Shown piece after piece: positions 1 through 12,100 of a stretch of 64,000 nucleotides of DNA. A model generated the notes under the pieces. It was not told where the DNA came from, ran no database searches, and saw nothing but the letters and a program-made list of their open reading frames with translations. Position 1 is the stretch's first letter. Each line of letters opens with the position of its first letter. Position numbers and translations under genes: made by a program. Source of the DNA: Plantago ovata (taxonomy: Eukaryota > Streptophyta > Magnoliopsida > Lamiales > Plantaginaceae); contig CM051457.1 in assembly GCA_028274465.1 (NCBI GenBank), positions 98,517,982 to 98,581,981 on the forward strand, written 5' to 3'.

Positions 1-105
1 GAACTAACGGACAAGCATAATACATGCAATTGCATGCCAATACCTCAGAATCAGCCCTAGGAAGGAAAAACAAACACAAAATGAAGTTAAATGTTTGAGA
101 TTAAC

Positions 106-303
106 CTTGAGACGGGGAACGAGTTGGTCGCTGGGAGTTTGCGCAGTCACCGACTTGAAATTTTTCCGTGCAGATTCCAGTGCAGTTCGATACATTCGAT
201 CTTGTGCAGGTGTTTCATGTACCACTCGCATCAGCCGTGGTACAGCGATAGACACGAGAGGTTGAGCAATCTCAGAAGCTAAAGCATCCTTGAGTGTTGC
301 CAT
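106..303 (-). CDS. First coding exon of an unidentified gene (partial)
   Basis: A minus-strand exon that opens with ATG at 303 and encodes 66 residues (MATLKDALASEIAQPL...), ending at a clean donor (AAG|GTTAAT) at 106/105. The rest of the gene lies outside the window to the left. The peptide is amphipathic and mildly basic, without an obvious signal peptide or membrane segment; the hydrophobic tail seen if translation continues past 106 is intron read-through. The codon-like composition and good donor suggest a real first exon. I do not recognise the family and assign no function. The short intergenic stretch upstream (304-420) would hold its promoter. Confidence 0.5.
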
Positions 304-1087
304 TTCAAAACTGCAACAGAGACGAGAGACTTTCAGGGTTTATGGGAGTAGTTCAATAAGTCTAGTAGGGAAAATATTACTTTATGAGTATATGAATTGC
401 CGGAAAAAGATGGGGTTTTTTTTTTTTTATTCATAAGGAGTATTTCTGTAACGACCCAAAAATTCATTAATTCGAATTTAAACGTTTTAGTACGAACCGG
501 AACATTGAAGCGTCATTTGTAGAGCTTGGTGTTTAGCCCATTTCGTATTCATTGACTTTCAACCCAATTTACTTCACTAGCCCATTTCCTTTATTTTTGA
601 AAGTCTCAATAAACCTGTTTAACCCAGCCCATTCTTCTATTGCCATAATAATTCCTTTCAACCGCCTCGATTAATGATTTGCCTCATCTGCAAAACGCGG
701 ATTGGTTAGAATTTTGACAAATAACCGCCCGCGTATAGACCTAGTTAGCTCGTATCTTGCTTTGGTGGTTAAAGGCAAGTTATCTTAAGACTTGTGCACA
801 TATGATTCATATTTCTTGATGCAAGTTAAGTTGTTGATTATATGTGAATATGATGGATCAAAGTGATTTCATATGCTTTTGGCAATAAGTTTTAGCGTAG
901 GATTTCATGTTGCTGAGTGGCACTTGGTTTTATATATTATTAGGAAACTTATAATTTTGATGAACAATTAACCATGCTAAATTAAGTAAAATCCAGTAAC
1001 TAGCTAGTACTTTTAAGGTTCATAGGAATTTAGAATTTTAAGGACATTGTAAAAGAGGAACGTTTGGTGAAGACTTAGTGTAGGTAT
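304..1087. other. Intergenic, no gene seen
   Basis: AT-rich sequence with a T-run near 417-430 and short LTR-like text beginning near 453 (TGTAACGACCC, a start seen in some plant LTRs and MITEs). No coding sequence or intact repeat could be delimited. Confidence 0.5.
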
Positions 1088-1089
1088 TA

Positions 1090-1349
1090 CTTCCTCCGGA
1101 AATTTTATAGTTTCCCACTTTGTTTTTATTGACTTTTTTATGCCCGGTTTAACCTCAAATTAATCATAATTATTGATTACGAAAAAATTAATTTTACAAG
1201 TTATATTATACAAAGATAAGAAGTATTCTTTTATAATATAATTTTTAAAATTAATTTTTTCGCAACGAGCTATGATTAATTTGAGGTCAAACCGGGCATC
1301 GAAAAGTCAACAAAAATAAAGTGGGAAACTATTAAGTTTCCGGAGGAAG
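1090..1349. mobile_element. Stowaway-like MITE (260 bp)
   Basis: The ends are inverted repeats of roughly 90 bp: the left end begins CTTCCTCCGGAAA and the right end is its complement, with GTTTCCCACTTT / AAAGTGGGAAAC and the ATGCCCGGTTTAACCTCAAA arm also paired. TA dinucleotides flank it at 1088-1089 and 1350-1351, the target duplication of Tc1/mariner-type Stowaway elements. The centre is AT-rich and non-coding, so the element would need transposase in trans. Confidence 0.85.
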
Positions 1350-1379
1350 TAGTTAGGTTCTTAAGCTTGCTGATGATGT

Positions 1380-2700
1380 ACGTTGTTTTTACAAACAATC
1401 TATTGAAGACCTAGAACCGCTCAGAAAGTTGAAGATTCGAAGACTGAAGACTTAGAAGAATTCTGAGAAGGTATCTAAAAAGGCACATGTTATCTCAGAA
1501 AGTGAGAAACTCAGCAACTCAGTATGCATAAGTGAAAATCTATATGACAGAGTAGGTTGTGTTTGCTGAAACTGAGACTGATAACTTGTTGATAACATAT
1601 TTGTGACGACCTACTAGTTGAAGTACTCTGCATTTTGGCTCCAACGTTCACATTTGAATTTTCAAAGAGCATTAAATGCTACAGCATGCTGAAGACAAGA
1701 AGACAAAAGAAGCACGCTGCTGATAGTACTGTTCTGGCAAGCGATTGTGACATCTTAAGGTACAAGCCTTAGAATTTGAAATTCAAACGACTACCTTTAG
1801 ACACTATAAATAGAGGTCCTTAGGCTGAGTAGAAGGGTGTGTCAACAACGTGATCAAACTCTCACTTGTGCTTTAAACACTCAAGTCCTTCTCTACTCTT
1901 TACTGCCTATTGATCCGTTCCAAGACTTAAGCTTGAAACAAAAGCTACTTGTGAAAAAGTAGAATACTAAAAGCTAAGAAATTAGTTAAGTGTTATTTAC
2001 TATAAACAAGAACAAGTCTTGACACCAGAAACAACAAACTTGCTTATTGCAAAGTATTATAAGTTGAATTTCCTTAGATTACTTGTTATAGCTGCAAATT
2101 TATATTCAAGTCATCTCATCCCAAACCTTTCTAACTGATAAACACCCTTATACATGCGTGGAATTCAGGGGGAACTAATCAAGCATAGTTTTGCTGATTA
2201 AGTGTCCTAAGTTTGGTAGAGAACAAGGGTACAATTCTCTAGTTTAGGTTGGAAACAAGGCAAGTGTGTCTTGGTTTCTGAGAATCATTAGTGATAGAAT
2301 TTGTAAGGAACCTCATATGTTTTCATAGTGGATTCAGTCCTAGAAAGGACAAAGTGGATTAGTTGAGGGATTACGCCACCCTCAGATACCATTATAAATG
2401 TGTTTGTGTAATTTACATTTCTGAAGTTATCTTTCAGCAAGTTACTTTGTTTTTAACTGTTTATATGCTCACTTTTTGAAGCCAGCTTTATGATAAAATC
2501 ACTTATTGTCAAAGACTTCCGCACTCTGTTTCTAAGTATCAGCAAACTTGTCACTGAAAAGTAACAAGCACTTGTTGTGAAAGTTAAGTACCAACAAACT
2601 CATTACTGAAAAGTAATAAACACTTGCTGAGAAAGTTTTTGACGACGCAAAAGTTTTTAAAGACTATTCACCCCTAATCTTGTTGGGTAAAGGGCCAACA
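1380..2700 (+). mobile_element. Probable LTR remnant of a copia-type element
   Basis: About 1.3 kb of non-coding sequence with promoter-like features: TATAAATAG at 1805-1813 followed by a transcript-leader-like stretch, and a right end (CTATTCACCCC...GGGCCAACA, to 2700) of the kind found at the 3' end of many copia LTRs. No primer-binding site follows, no matching second LTR is in the window, and I could not find a target duplication. The left boundary is a guess. Confidence 0.4.
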
Positions 2701-4043
2701 TATATGCCATAATGACCTTCGATCATTTCTTGATATTGTTGGAGAGCGAAAGTTGAGTCAGGTAGATTTGATAGAGTTCATAAATTGTTGTTGATGAGTT
2801 TCTGTTGTTGTTTATTTTAATAACGTGTCTATATATGCGTTTGATATGAGTGCAAAGTTTAGTACACTTGATTGGTACTTTATAAGTGCATGGATTGGAA
2901 CTTGGTCATGCCCGAGAATTATTACTAATTAACATTTGTTTATCAATATACTAGCTCCAGTTCATGATTCATGTGTATTTAATAGCAGTACCATATATTT
3001 GAACTGATGATTTAGCGTTGCTGTATATTGTTAATATTGTTGCACTCATATCTAGCTAGAGCATCCATTACTAATTATTATAGGAAGTTACACTTTAACC
3101 TAACTTAAGACACAAAGTAAAGTTAAGACACAAAGTAAAGTTTAGATGAGAAATAAGATACGACCCAAAGTTTAAACAAAGACAAAGTTTAAACAAAGAA
3201 AGTTAATTGGGCTCATATCATATGGACAGCACCTTAAGCAAGCAGTGTGACGCCAGAATTAGAATTATGTACCGATTGGAGTCGCGATTAGTGCCACTTC
3301 AGTCGGTATAAAGAGCTGCAACAATTAGGGGAGATTGCGATTAGTACGCCTCTAATCGGTATATGCAAAGAGTTGCTAGCAAAGAGTCACAATGGATTGG
3401 GGCAAGACCTTATGAAGCCAAGTGAGCTCACGAGTTAAAAGATATAAGTTCAGTTAAGAAAGGCGCCTTAAAAGAAAGTCAAGCCCAGGCAAGAGTAATG
3501 ACAAGTTCAAGTTTGTAAAGTGAATGTTCAAATTCAAGTATTCATGTAAGGGTAGAATTAATTATTATTTATTTTTATTGTTCGTTCTAATACGCTCTGG
3601 TTCTCGTTTATTTAATTTTTAAATTGTTGAATTATCGCTTTTGCTCCCACTATCGAATTCGAATTATGTGATGTAGGTCCAGAGTAGGTCTGGACGAAGG
3701 GGTCGGGTAATTGGGTACCCGACACGGTTTGAGTACTTCGACTTGGATATAATGGTCATTTTTTGAATACCTGAATAATTTGGGTTCGGGTTTTTCAATA
3801 ATACCCATGGGTTACCCGATTAAAATCAAAAGTCTATTATAATTATTATTTGAAAATCTAATATAATATTAATTTAAGACCTGAAATTTCTTATACTTAA
3901 TAATAAGAGAAAAAAAAATCTAAAATGTATTATATTAAAAAAATATATTAAAAAAAAAAGGGTCAAAGAATAAAGATTGTTTTTTCGTAAAACTCTTATA
4001 TGATTTGTATACATATCTGTAGTAACATTTGATTCACATTAAT
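2701..4043. other. Intergenic, degenerate repeats only
   Basis: No coding sequence. It contains a small tandem repeat of TTAAGACACAAAGTAAAG near 3103-3142 and, at about 3690-3960, a region with GGGTACCCG-type palindromic pieces that recur near 27220-27300, probably remnants of a dispersed non-autonomous element. Confidence 0.45.
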
Positions 4044-4124
4044 GTTGACATGGCCGAGTTGGTCTAAGGCGCCAGATTAAGGTTCTGGTCCGAAAGGGCA
4101 TGGGTTCGAATCCCATTGTCAACA
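4044..4124 (+). tRNA. tRNA-Leu (anticodon AAG)
   Basis: Class II cloverleaf. The acceptor stem GTTGACA pairs with TGTCAAC (7 bp) and the discriminator is A. The A box (TGGCCGAGTTGGTCTAAGGC) is intact. The anticodon stem CCAGA/TCTGG encloses the loop TTAAGGT, giving anticodon AAG at its normal place. A short variable arm and a perfect T arm with GGTTCGAATCC follow. There is no intron. An AT-rich upstream region and T-runs downstream fit a pol III gene. The intact stems separate it from the SINE heads elsewhere in the window. Confidence 0.95.
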
Positions 4125-4950
4125 AAATTTCATGTTTTTACCGTGCATCGCCGGTGGATATAAAACCTTGGAAATTAACTTGGTTTATAGATGGTTTGCA
4201 ACAAATATGATGATTCTTAATGATGGTCTGCATCACTCGTGGATTTGAAACAATATCGCAAATTAACTTGGTTACAAGGGGCGACATGTTTTGGTGTAAT
4301 TGGTTATTCCTTACATTGGGATCAAATTGATTATTGGGCGATTAATATCTTTATACATACATGATGTTACTCGTGTAATATGATAATATTATTTGGTAAA
4401 ATCATTGCTTGGAAGTACTTTTGTGGGACACTCCACCTTATTATGGGTTGAAATCCAACTTGGAACTATTATTTTTACGTCCTTTTTATTTTAACGTGTA
4501 AACCGCCTAACCGCCCGCCACCCACCCGCCAACAACATCCAACAGCCCGCGGCGGTTAGACAAAATGTTCACCCGCCGTGTTTAACGATCTGGCCTACCC
4601 GCCATAGATGGGTCGGCTTGAAATTTTATAAAAACTCACCGCACCCGCCCGCGTACACCCCTAGGTGCAATAATGAGTTATTATTTTAGTCTTTAATATT
4701 TTAATGTTCAAACCTGAAAGTTTCATTGTAAACAACTCATGGTTTGGTCATAAAACAATTAATGCTTCATGAGATTTACTATTTGAGACTATTGGTGAGA
4801 CCTAAGGTGTTTTGAAGCATAATATGTTTTTTAAAGAAAATCTGCGACTTTGTTATTTTTGCGAAAACACATCATATTATAGGCATAAACAATATTAGCA
4901 CAATTAATTGTTGGTCGTTCTCGATCAGAATTGAAGACACGCACCTCTAT
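4125..4950. other. Intergenic with degenerate GC-rich repeat
   Basis: No gene. At about 4495-4670 the sequence is full of CCGCCC/CGGGT words (ACCGCCCGCC, CACCCGCCC, CCGCGGCGG) in AT-rich surroundings, ending near TACACCCCTAG. This has the look of an old non-autonomous DNA element, but I could not define termini. Confidence 0.4.
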
Positions 4951-4952
4951 AA

Positions 4953-5020
4953 GGTTATGTTCTCTTCGTCTCAAAATTGATTATTTTAAGTTAAGTTCAG
5001 TTCAATTCAATTTAGATGTA
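4953..5020. mobile_element. Half of a Harbinger-type MITE
   Basis: TTCTCTTCGTCTCAAAATTGATTATTTTAAG followed by TTCAG-rich text matches the terminal part of the MITE family found intact at 18540 and 45559. Only one end is present; the sequence passes directly into a SINE at 5021, so the SINE may have landed in it or the other half was lost. Confidence 0.55.
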
Positions 5021-5139
5021 GACAATGAAGTGTAATTCAGTTGGTAAGCTTCTTCTTCTCCAACCAATAGGTTGGAGGTTCGAGTCACCACGGGGTAAAT
5101 GGGGAACCATTAACCCAGTTTACGAACTTTAACACCAAA
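5021..5139 (+). mobile_element. tRNA-derived SINE, plus orientation
   Basis: The head has pol III boxes: A-box-like TTCAGTTGGTAAGC and B-box GGTTCGAGTCA. The stems do not fold as a tRNA (for instance, no proper acceptor stem), so this is not a functional tRNA gene. The first 70 bases match the element at 44467-44558 in opposite orientation (GACAAYGAAG start, GGTTGGRGGTTCGAGTCACCAC). The right border runs into a tandem duplication and is approximate. Confidence 0.65.
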
Positions 5140-5446
5140 GACAATTTTGCATCTTTTATAACTCAAAATAGATTCCGTGATACATCCACACACGTATTCT
5201 AAGTCCCGACCTGATCCAAAATTTGGATCCGAACCGCCTAGTCTCCAAGTAGTCCAAACTGATCAGATCTGGAAGGGCAGACCGATTCTATTTTGAAAGA
5301 CAATTTTGCATTTTTTATAACTCAAAATAGATTTCGTGATACATCCATACACGTATTCTAAGTCCCGACCTGATCCAAAATTTGGGTCCGAACCGCCTAG
5401 TCTCCAAGTAGCCCAAACTGATCAGATCTGGAAGGGCAGACCGATT
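5140..5446. repeat. Tandem duplication, 159-bp period, two copies
   Basis: Copy one runs from 5140 and copy two from 5299; both carry ACAATTTTGCAT, TAACTCAAAATAGATT, GTATTCTAAGTCCCGACCTG and CAGATCTGGAAGGGCAGACC with only a handful of differences. Non-coding. The low divergence suggests a fairly recent unequal event. Confidence 0.8.
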
Positions 5447-5821
5447 CGGATCGATTGCGAGGCCTACACCACACCATTCCGATGACGTTCAACTGCTTAA
5501 CGTATGCCGGAATGAAAAACAAATTTTATTTTATAACCTTTTATTTATTTATTTTTTTTTGAAAGAAGAAATTACTTTCAATTCAGGACTGGAGCGGAAC
5601 GAACTGACCGGCTCATTTTGTGCTCTAAAATTTAGGCCCAACAACCGATCCAGTCGATTATTATTACAAAAATAGTCAATCCGATTGAAAACTTCAATCA
5701 CAAATTCACAAATCACAATTTACAATAAATAATAACTACCCACAAAACTCCCAAACCCTAGGGTTGGTTTCTTTCTCTTCTTCACTACATCATCATCAGT
5801 ACTAAACAACCCATTTGCAGA

Positions 5822-8669
5822 ATGGATTTCGGGCGCAAAAGGGGCAGACAAGATTCCTTCACTGGGAATGGAGGAGGTTTCAAGAAATCACGGGACGGTT
5901 AGTAATTTTCTATTTTCCTTTTTCCTTTTTCTTTTTTCCCTCTTTTATGTATTTCAAGAAATCAAGATTCTTCTTACATTCTATGGGTTTGGAAGTAGTA
6001 GAATTAGTAGTCTTTGTTTTGGAGATTTTAGCATCAACAGAAGAAAGAAGATGAGAATTTTATGTGAATTTATTGATTCCGCTAATTTGTGTTGGCAAGA
6101 AGATTATTGGATGGAAAAAGGTTGTTACTTGTTAACTGAAGTAAAGAAATTAACTTTTTGGTACAGAAATGGACTCACTTACAACAACCGGTGTAGGAAG
6201 CAAATCAAAGCCGTGCACGAAGTTTTTCAGGTTCTAATCTTTAATCTATGGAAATTCACCCTTGTGTTTAATCGAAGACGTTAATTCGATCCATGTCTTT
6301 GTTAATGATAACAAATTGATTAAGCTGTTGAAGCCTAGGAGATCATCATATGTAGATTGGTGCATATTGTGTTGAAGAATACAGTAAGGGACTAGTATGA
6401 AATTAATAATGGCATTCGTAGTTATGAGAAATGCTCATCGAATGCTTGCTTGGCATCTGCGTTTTATGGCGGATAGTTGCTTGGTTATGTATTAGACCTA
6501 ATCAACTGGCTTGTCAATAAAGTGAAGATGAGATAGTGAGTAGTGTTTATCTACGTAAACTGGGTACTGATATATAAGTGAAATGATGCTCTGGAACTTG
6601 ATTATAATTTGTGCGATCACATCCAAGTCTTCAACATCACCTCCAACAAACCAATGGTGGAGTCATATGTGGCAATGATAATATCTTTGTTAATCCCTTA
6701 CACTTTCACTGATTTGTTTTATGTCAACGCTCTATCATTATTTACCGTAGACTAACAAACCTGCACCGTTTCTCTTTGTTGATTAGATTTTGTTCATCTA
6801 CCCTTTTGTCTTTTCTACATATTTTCTTTTCTTTTTCCGGTTTTTATTTTGCATTTTGTACTTAAGTTGCTTTCTTTTCCCTTATCTTGGGATTTTTGTA
6901 ACTTTCCTTCCTTTTAAATTATCTGCCTTTATCATATAAAAATATAAACATGATGAACACATCCTGAAGTATTGAGGTGTGCTTGTTTTGTTTTGTTTTT
7001 CTTTGAACTCTTCATTTCATTATCTCCTATTTTATATGTTACCCTTGCACATATGGGTTGGACACCTCAGGACATGGGTATGGCAATAGGACACTTCATT
7101 TTAGTCCAAAAGGTCTCCCCTCCCCCCCTTTTCCCTTTCATGAAATAGTTAAGTCCGACACCGGTGTCTACTTTGTGCCAAGTCCCGTTAATACAACTTA
7201 TTTTTATCATTTATAGTTTTTTTTCCCCTTTATATAGCACTTAACAGTTAACACATGTACATCATGTATTGTTCAAATTATATTTACGTTATTTTTTAAT
7301 TTTCTTTTCATTGTTACTTTTAAGATATATGCATGAAACTAAATAGTTTGGTATATCCCATGTTACCCTACTTTAATAAATAATAACCATCTTGCTGATG
7401 GAGTTTAGGGATTAGTAAAGTTAAAGATTTCGTTGCCACATCTTACATTGTTATAGGTTTGTTGGAATAGATTTGAGAACTGTTGGAGAAATGATTCGAT
7501 CTCCACCATCCCTGGGTTCTATGCATTTCATTTTGGAACAGCTTTTTAGGAAGTTTATAGTAGGTGTGTTAACAACTTAGGTGGTAAGACCCACTAATAA
7601 AACTGTGAGATGAATTTGCCAAAACTAGAAACATATAGAATTCAATGGGACAGATATATAATAGTGGAATATGTATAGAATACAATGGGACAGAGAGAGA
7701 GTGATATTTGTAAGTGTCAATATGCATAGGCAGTTTTTCGCTGTTATATTCCCATAATACCATTGTGCTAGTGTGCAATGCTGCACTGAGCTATTATTAA
7801 ATCTGGTTTCTTATCATCCTTGAGAAGTTTTCATTATGATAAACAATTCAAGTGCCTGATTAATCATATTTTCTTGCTCAGCTAGTTCTTAGCTTTCTGT
7901 TACACCTCGTTTCTCATTTTTATCTTTCTTATTCAGCACATCGGGATGTTCATTTGGCGATACATGTCACTTCCTGCACTACTTCCCCGGGTACACTGCA
8001 CATACTCAGCTAGCAAAGATGGGAGGAAATTCGGCTGTTCCTTCTGGACGGGATGCACCCTTCAATGATGGACCTGCTCCTGCCATGAAAACAAAGCTGT
8101 GCAACAATCTGAACACTCCCGAAGGATGTAGATTTGGTGACAAATGTCGTTTTGCCCATAGTGAAATGGAGCTTGGCCATGCAGGTGCCCCTAGATATGA
8201 AGATTCTCGGTCAATGAACCCATATGATGGGCCTCCCCAACGCTATGGGCAATCCCCACACGGGTTATCTGCCGGGAGCTTTGGCTTATCATCAACCGCA
8301 AAAATCAGCATAGATGCCTCTTGTGCTGGAGCTGTTATTGGCAAAAATGGCATAAATTCGAAGCAAATTTGTAGGCAGACTGGTGTTAAGCTTGCTGTAA
8401 GAGACCATGAGACAGATCCTAATCAAAAGAATATTGAGCTTGAAGGTACGTTCGATCAGATCAAGGATGCCAGTTCCATGGTGCGCGAGCTAATCATGAA
8501 TATCCGTAATGCTCCTCCTAGCTGGGGTGAAAAGCCAAGGGGTTCATACGGTCAAGGTGCTCCACAAAACCATTACAAGAAGAAGCTATGTGAGAAATTT
8601 CCCAAGGGATTGTGCACTTTTGGGGATAGGTGTAATTTTGCTCATTCTGCAAGTGAACTGCGGAGCTAA
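5822..8669 (+). CDS. CCCH zinc finger / KH domain RNA-binding protein
   Basis: Spliced CDS join(5822..5897, 6167..6230, 7937..8669), 873 nt, 290 residues. All four splice borders are GT/AG and the frame stays open. The N-terminus MDFGRKRGR is characteristic of the plant group that includes Arabidopsis C3H36 and C3H52. Three CCCH fingers are visible: residues 42-61 (C-X8-C-X5-C-X3-H, split by intron 2), 102-121 (C-X8-C-X5-C-X3-H) and 265-283 (C-X7-C-X5-C-X3-H). Between fingers two and three is a KH domain, about 169-236, with the GKNG loop at 182-185. Such proteins bind single-stranded RNA and are expected in nucleus or cytoplasm as post-transcriptional regulators; the target is unknown. All metal ligands are intact, so this looks functional. 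The second intron is long (1.7 kb). The gene converges on NTAN1, with 440 bp between the stops. Confidence 0.93.
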
Positions 8670-9109
8670 TTGACTTAGAGATCACCTGTCAGATACCTAA
8701 CTTGGTAGAAAATAGAAGAAATTCTGTTCTCTACAAGATTGTTAGACCTCAAGTTGTTGCCTTTACTACCTTTTTCTTTACTACATCTGTTTTCCCCTGG
8801 TATTTTCTTGGTGTGCTGGATTTATTAGCTTGAAGTAAACCAAATATAATCTTTGTTGGATTTTTAGTGAGGACAAATGTTTTACCAATGTAATAGTGTC
8901 ACTTGCTATTAAGTGCGAAGATTAAGAACTCGTGATGAATACAAGACAACGGTTTTGGCACCCGTGATAATTTTCGTAGTACCATAAATATCTCCAATAC
9001 ATGGTGTAAATCAGACAGAATAGAACTGTGTAATAAGATGTGATAACATCTGAGTAACATCGAGTGTGACATTCACAATGCCAATGAGTACTTGCAGGTT
9101 TCATTCAAC
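8670..9109. other. Convergent intergenic region
   Basis: Holds the presumed 3' UTRs and polyadenylation sites of the CCCH/KH gene (plus) and NTAN1 (minus). AT-rich, no other coding signal. Confidence 0.6.
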
Positions 9110-12100
9110 TCAATGGATATCACCATCTTCATGTTGAACCCAGTTTCCATCTTCACTCCTGTGAAACACATGGGGCTTTCTCAAAGGAAAAGTTTTTCTC
9201 CAGTCGGGATGGCGGATCAAGTAGTCCCATATCCTGTACATGAAAGAACAATGTTATGGGAAAACGAGGCGTATCTAAGCATTGTAAAATTTACTGTACT
9301 CTAAAAGAACAGCTTCAAAGTTCTGTAAAACTCAGGACACATAGAAGTAAGAAGCAAAAACTAGTTAATCTCTACTGTTTGGTTATTTTTCGAGGAAAGG
9401 AACTTCTGAAATGATTGGCAATGTTCGAATTTCAAATTCAACATTACAGTTCACCCTAAATCATCCAGCAACACTATTCTCATTCAGACTCCCAGAGATT
9501 TTTCTAAAGAAAAGAAGAGCTTCCAGTAGCAAACTTTATTGATATACTCGAGTAAGCGCACAGACTTTAATGATAAGAACCATGGTTTGATGAGGATGCC
9601 ACAATCAAACGATATTGCATCTCAGGAATTATGCATAGAATGTCTTCGGAAGATAGGTAATGTACCTTCTTTCATTGTCAACAAAATCAGGACTCTCAGC
9701 ATGAGGTGAAGTTGAGCACGTCTGAAGGATTTCAGTATCAGAAAGATCCTGTAGTGTCGATGCAAAGTATGATAGCCGTGTTGTCCTGCAAAGAGAAACC
9801 TCATAAGACATCATATCTATATATAGTACTTCAAAGCTGTACACCGGTTTTACCACAAAAAGAACTTGTGTACGTTAAGTACTGAAGAAACCACACAATA
9901 GGCATGGTTTCGACTCAGAAGAAGAAATATATGTCTAGGATCTAAGTTTACCAAGCACATGGAGCAATTACAAAACGGTCAGTCAAGGTGTCATATGTCT
10001 CTAGCAACCTTCCCTTCCAGTTAGGATCTTCAGAAGCTGAGGTTATTCGAATTCTTCGTACAACTTCGTCAGGGCATCTTGAACTTCTATCGAAGCTGGC
10101 TGGCATAACAAATCCAGTGGAGGTGTCTACCTGAAGCAATAATCACGACTGAAACAATTAATTGGTGAAAACAGAAACTGATACAAACTACGTCATTTAG
10201 GATCTGAAGAGAAAACAAGCACAGGGACCAAGTAGTACCGAAGAAATTTCACCACCTAGATATACTTATTAGTACTGTCCAAACAGATCCATATTCAAGA
10301 CTGTACCTGTTTTATACTATCACAAACTCCTGTTTACTTTTGCACCCAGATATTTGCAGTTACATGATAAACACAGTCCACTTGGGAATTACTAAAACAT
10401 AAAGATTATGTTGTAACTCTAATAATCAAAACTGATTTCTTTTATTCAGTTGGTGAATGAGGAGTTTGTTAGCTAGAGACCTTTAAATAGACCATATATT
10501 CCCTCCATTTCTGAGAAAAGTTTCCAACTTACCATTCACAGATTTTAAAAAGAAATGACTATAAAAATGACATAAGGGCCGAAATTTTTTGCCAAGTGAT
10601 ATTATTTTATAAGAAAAAAGAACAAAATAATGGCAATTTATGTAAAATACTTCTATTTTTTGAATGACCGGCAGTTCTTCAGACTACGCAAAAAGCAGCA
10701 CAAGTAGAAGCTTTTTTAGAGACGGGAATGGTATACTCTATAAAGCACAGAACCCTCATTGGAATAAAACTTCCCGACTCTGATGATATGATATCTCAAT
10801 CCAACTTAAAATAGATGCAACCCTCAGAACTTTCTGCTCTCCTTACTACAAAATGATCACTATTAGTTACCAATTCCACCCTTAGTCAAGGTGATAGACA
10901 GCCCACAACTTTCTGCACATATGGTGGCTGTCTATTCCATGGTATAGAAGAAAAATGGTGCAAGTCAAAACATTTTACCCACGGGTGCCATAGATGCACG
11001 AATATCATGTTGACTTTTGGTTCCATGCACCTCATAACATAGGTACCAATAGCTATCGCAGTTTTGCGGAGCAACCACACAAAGCTACTGGTGCCCTCTA
11101 GCGTTGTGATATAATGATGTGGCTGGAGCGGCAGTACCAGGCCGCTGTATAGTATCAGATCTTTTTTTTTTTTTTTGCCTTTGTAGACTTGATTTCCCCT
11201 TTGGCCCTCACTAAATGTAGGAAATAAGGACATAGCGTTTATTTTCTTTCATTTACACATAAAGCAGCCACTACTGCTCTCTTCCCGATTGACCTCTCTC
11301 TTATCCATTCCTTCCCAGCTTCCGGTGGCAATCGCAGTACCAGGAAAAGAAGTGGAAGAAGGCTATGAAGAGGAAGAGATCAACACACTTAGTAGTGATG
11401 GTGGTGAGAAGATTATATAAATTGATTAAGATGCCGAGTGTCGGCTTATTTCTAGAAAACTTTGGATGGAAAAGTTAGTTATTTGCTGCTTAGCTTTTCT
11501 TTATTTTGCCTCAAGATTAGTGAATTTTCTTGGATTTTGAGTATTTATGCATTATTGTTGTATAACTTTCTTAATTGGTGCATGTTTTGGATTGGCTGCT
11601 GCCACTATCAGGGATTTATAACTTTAGTTCATAAGTTCATAACCAGCATGCGTGATTTTATACAGGAGAAATTTATCATCCTTCAGGCATGATAAGCTAT
11701 GAGCCAATTCATAGTTTTAACGACAGACAGGCCTTTACATATGATGGGTTAGTTTGAAGAGGGAACTGCAGAAAGTTATGTGTGTATGTTGACCTCACCA
11801 ATGATCAAGAAATCAGCTCTCCATATTATAGTTATCACTGCATCCTAAACGAGCATCTAAGATAACATTGAAACCTTAGGTGTGATTTATGCATTATAAA
11901 ACCTTCAGGACATCCGTTGGAATAAGAATCTTATTTCGAAGCCTCTTTACTAAATTCAAGCTTTAAAGAACAAGCACTCACAAATCACAACCTCAGATCA
12001 TCACAAAAGTGAAACATGTACAAAGAAGACTAAGAACTAAAGCTCACCACAAATCCATGGAAAATGGGATATGCAAGTCCTTCAGAATCCCATCTAGTGT

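Noticed and set aside
8922..9304. Small ORFs between the CCCH gene and NTAN1, including 9092-9304 plus
   Set aside because: The latter overlaps the last NTAN1 exon in antisense; the other lies in a 3' UTR region without homology.
10886..11233. 115-aa minus-strand open frame in the NTAN1 intron
   Set aside because: No domain or coding bias, contains a poly-K run from an A/T homopolymer, and lies wholly inside an intron.
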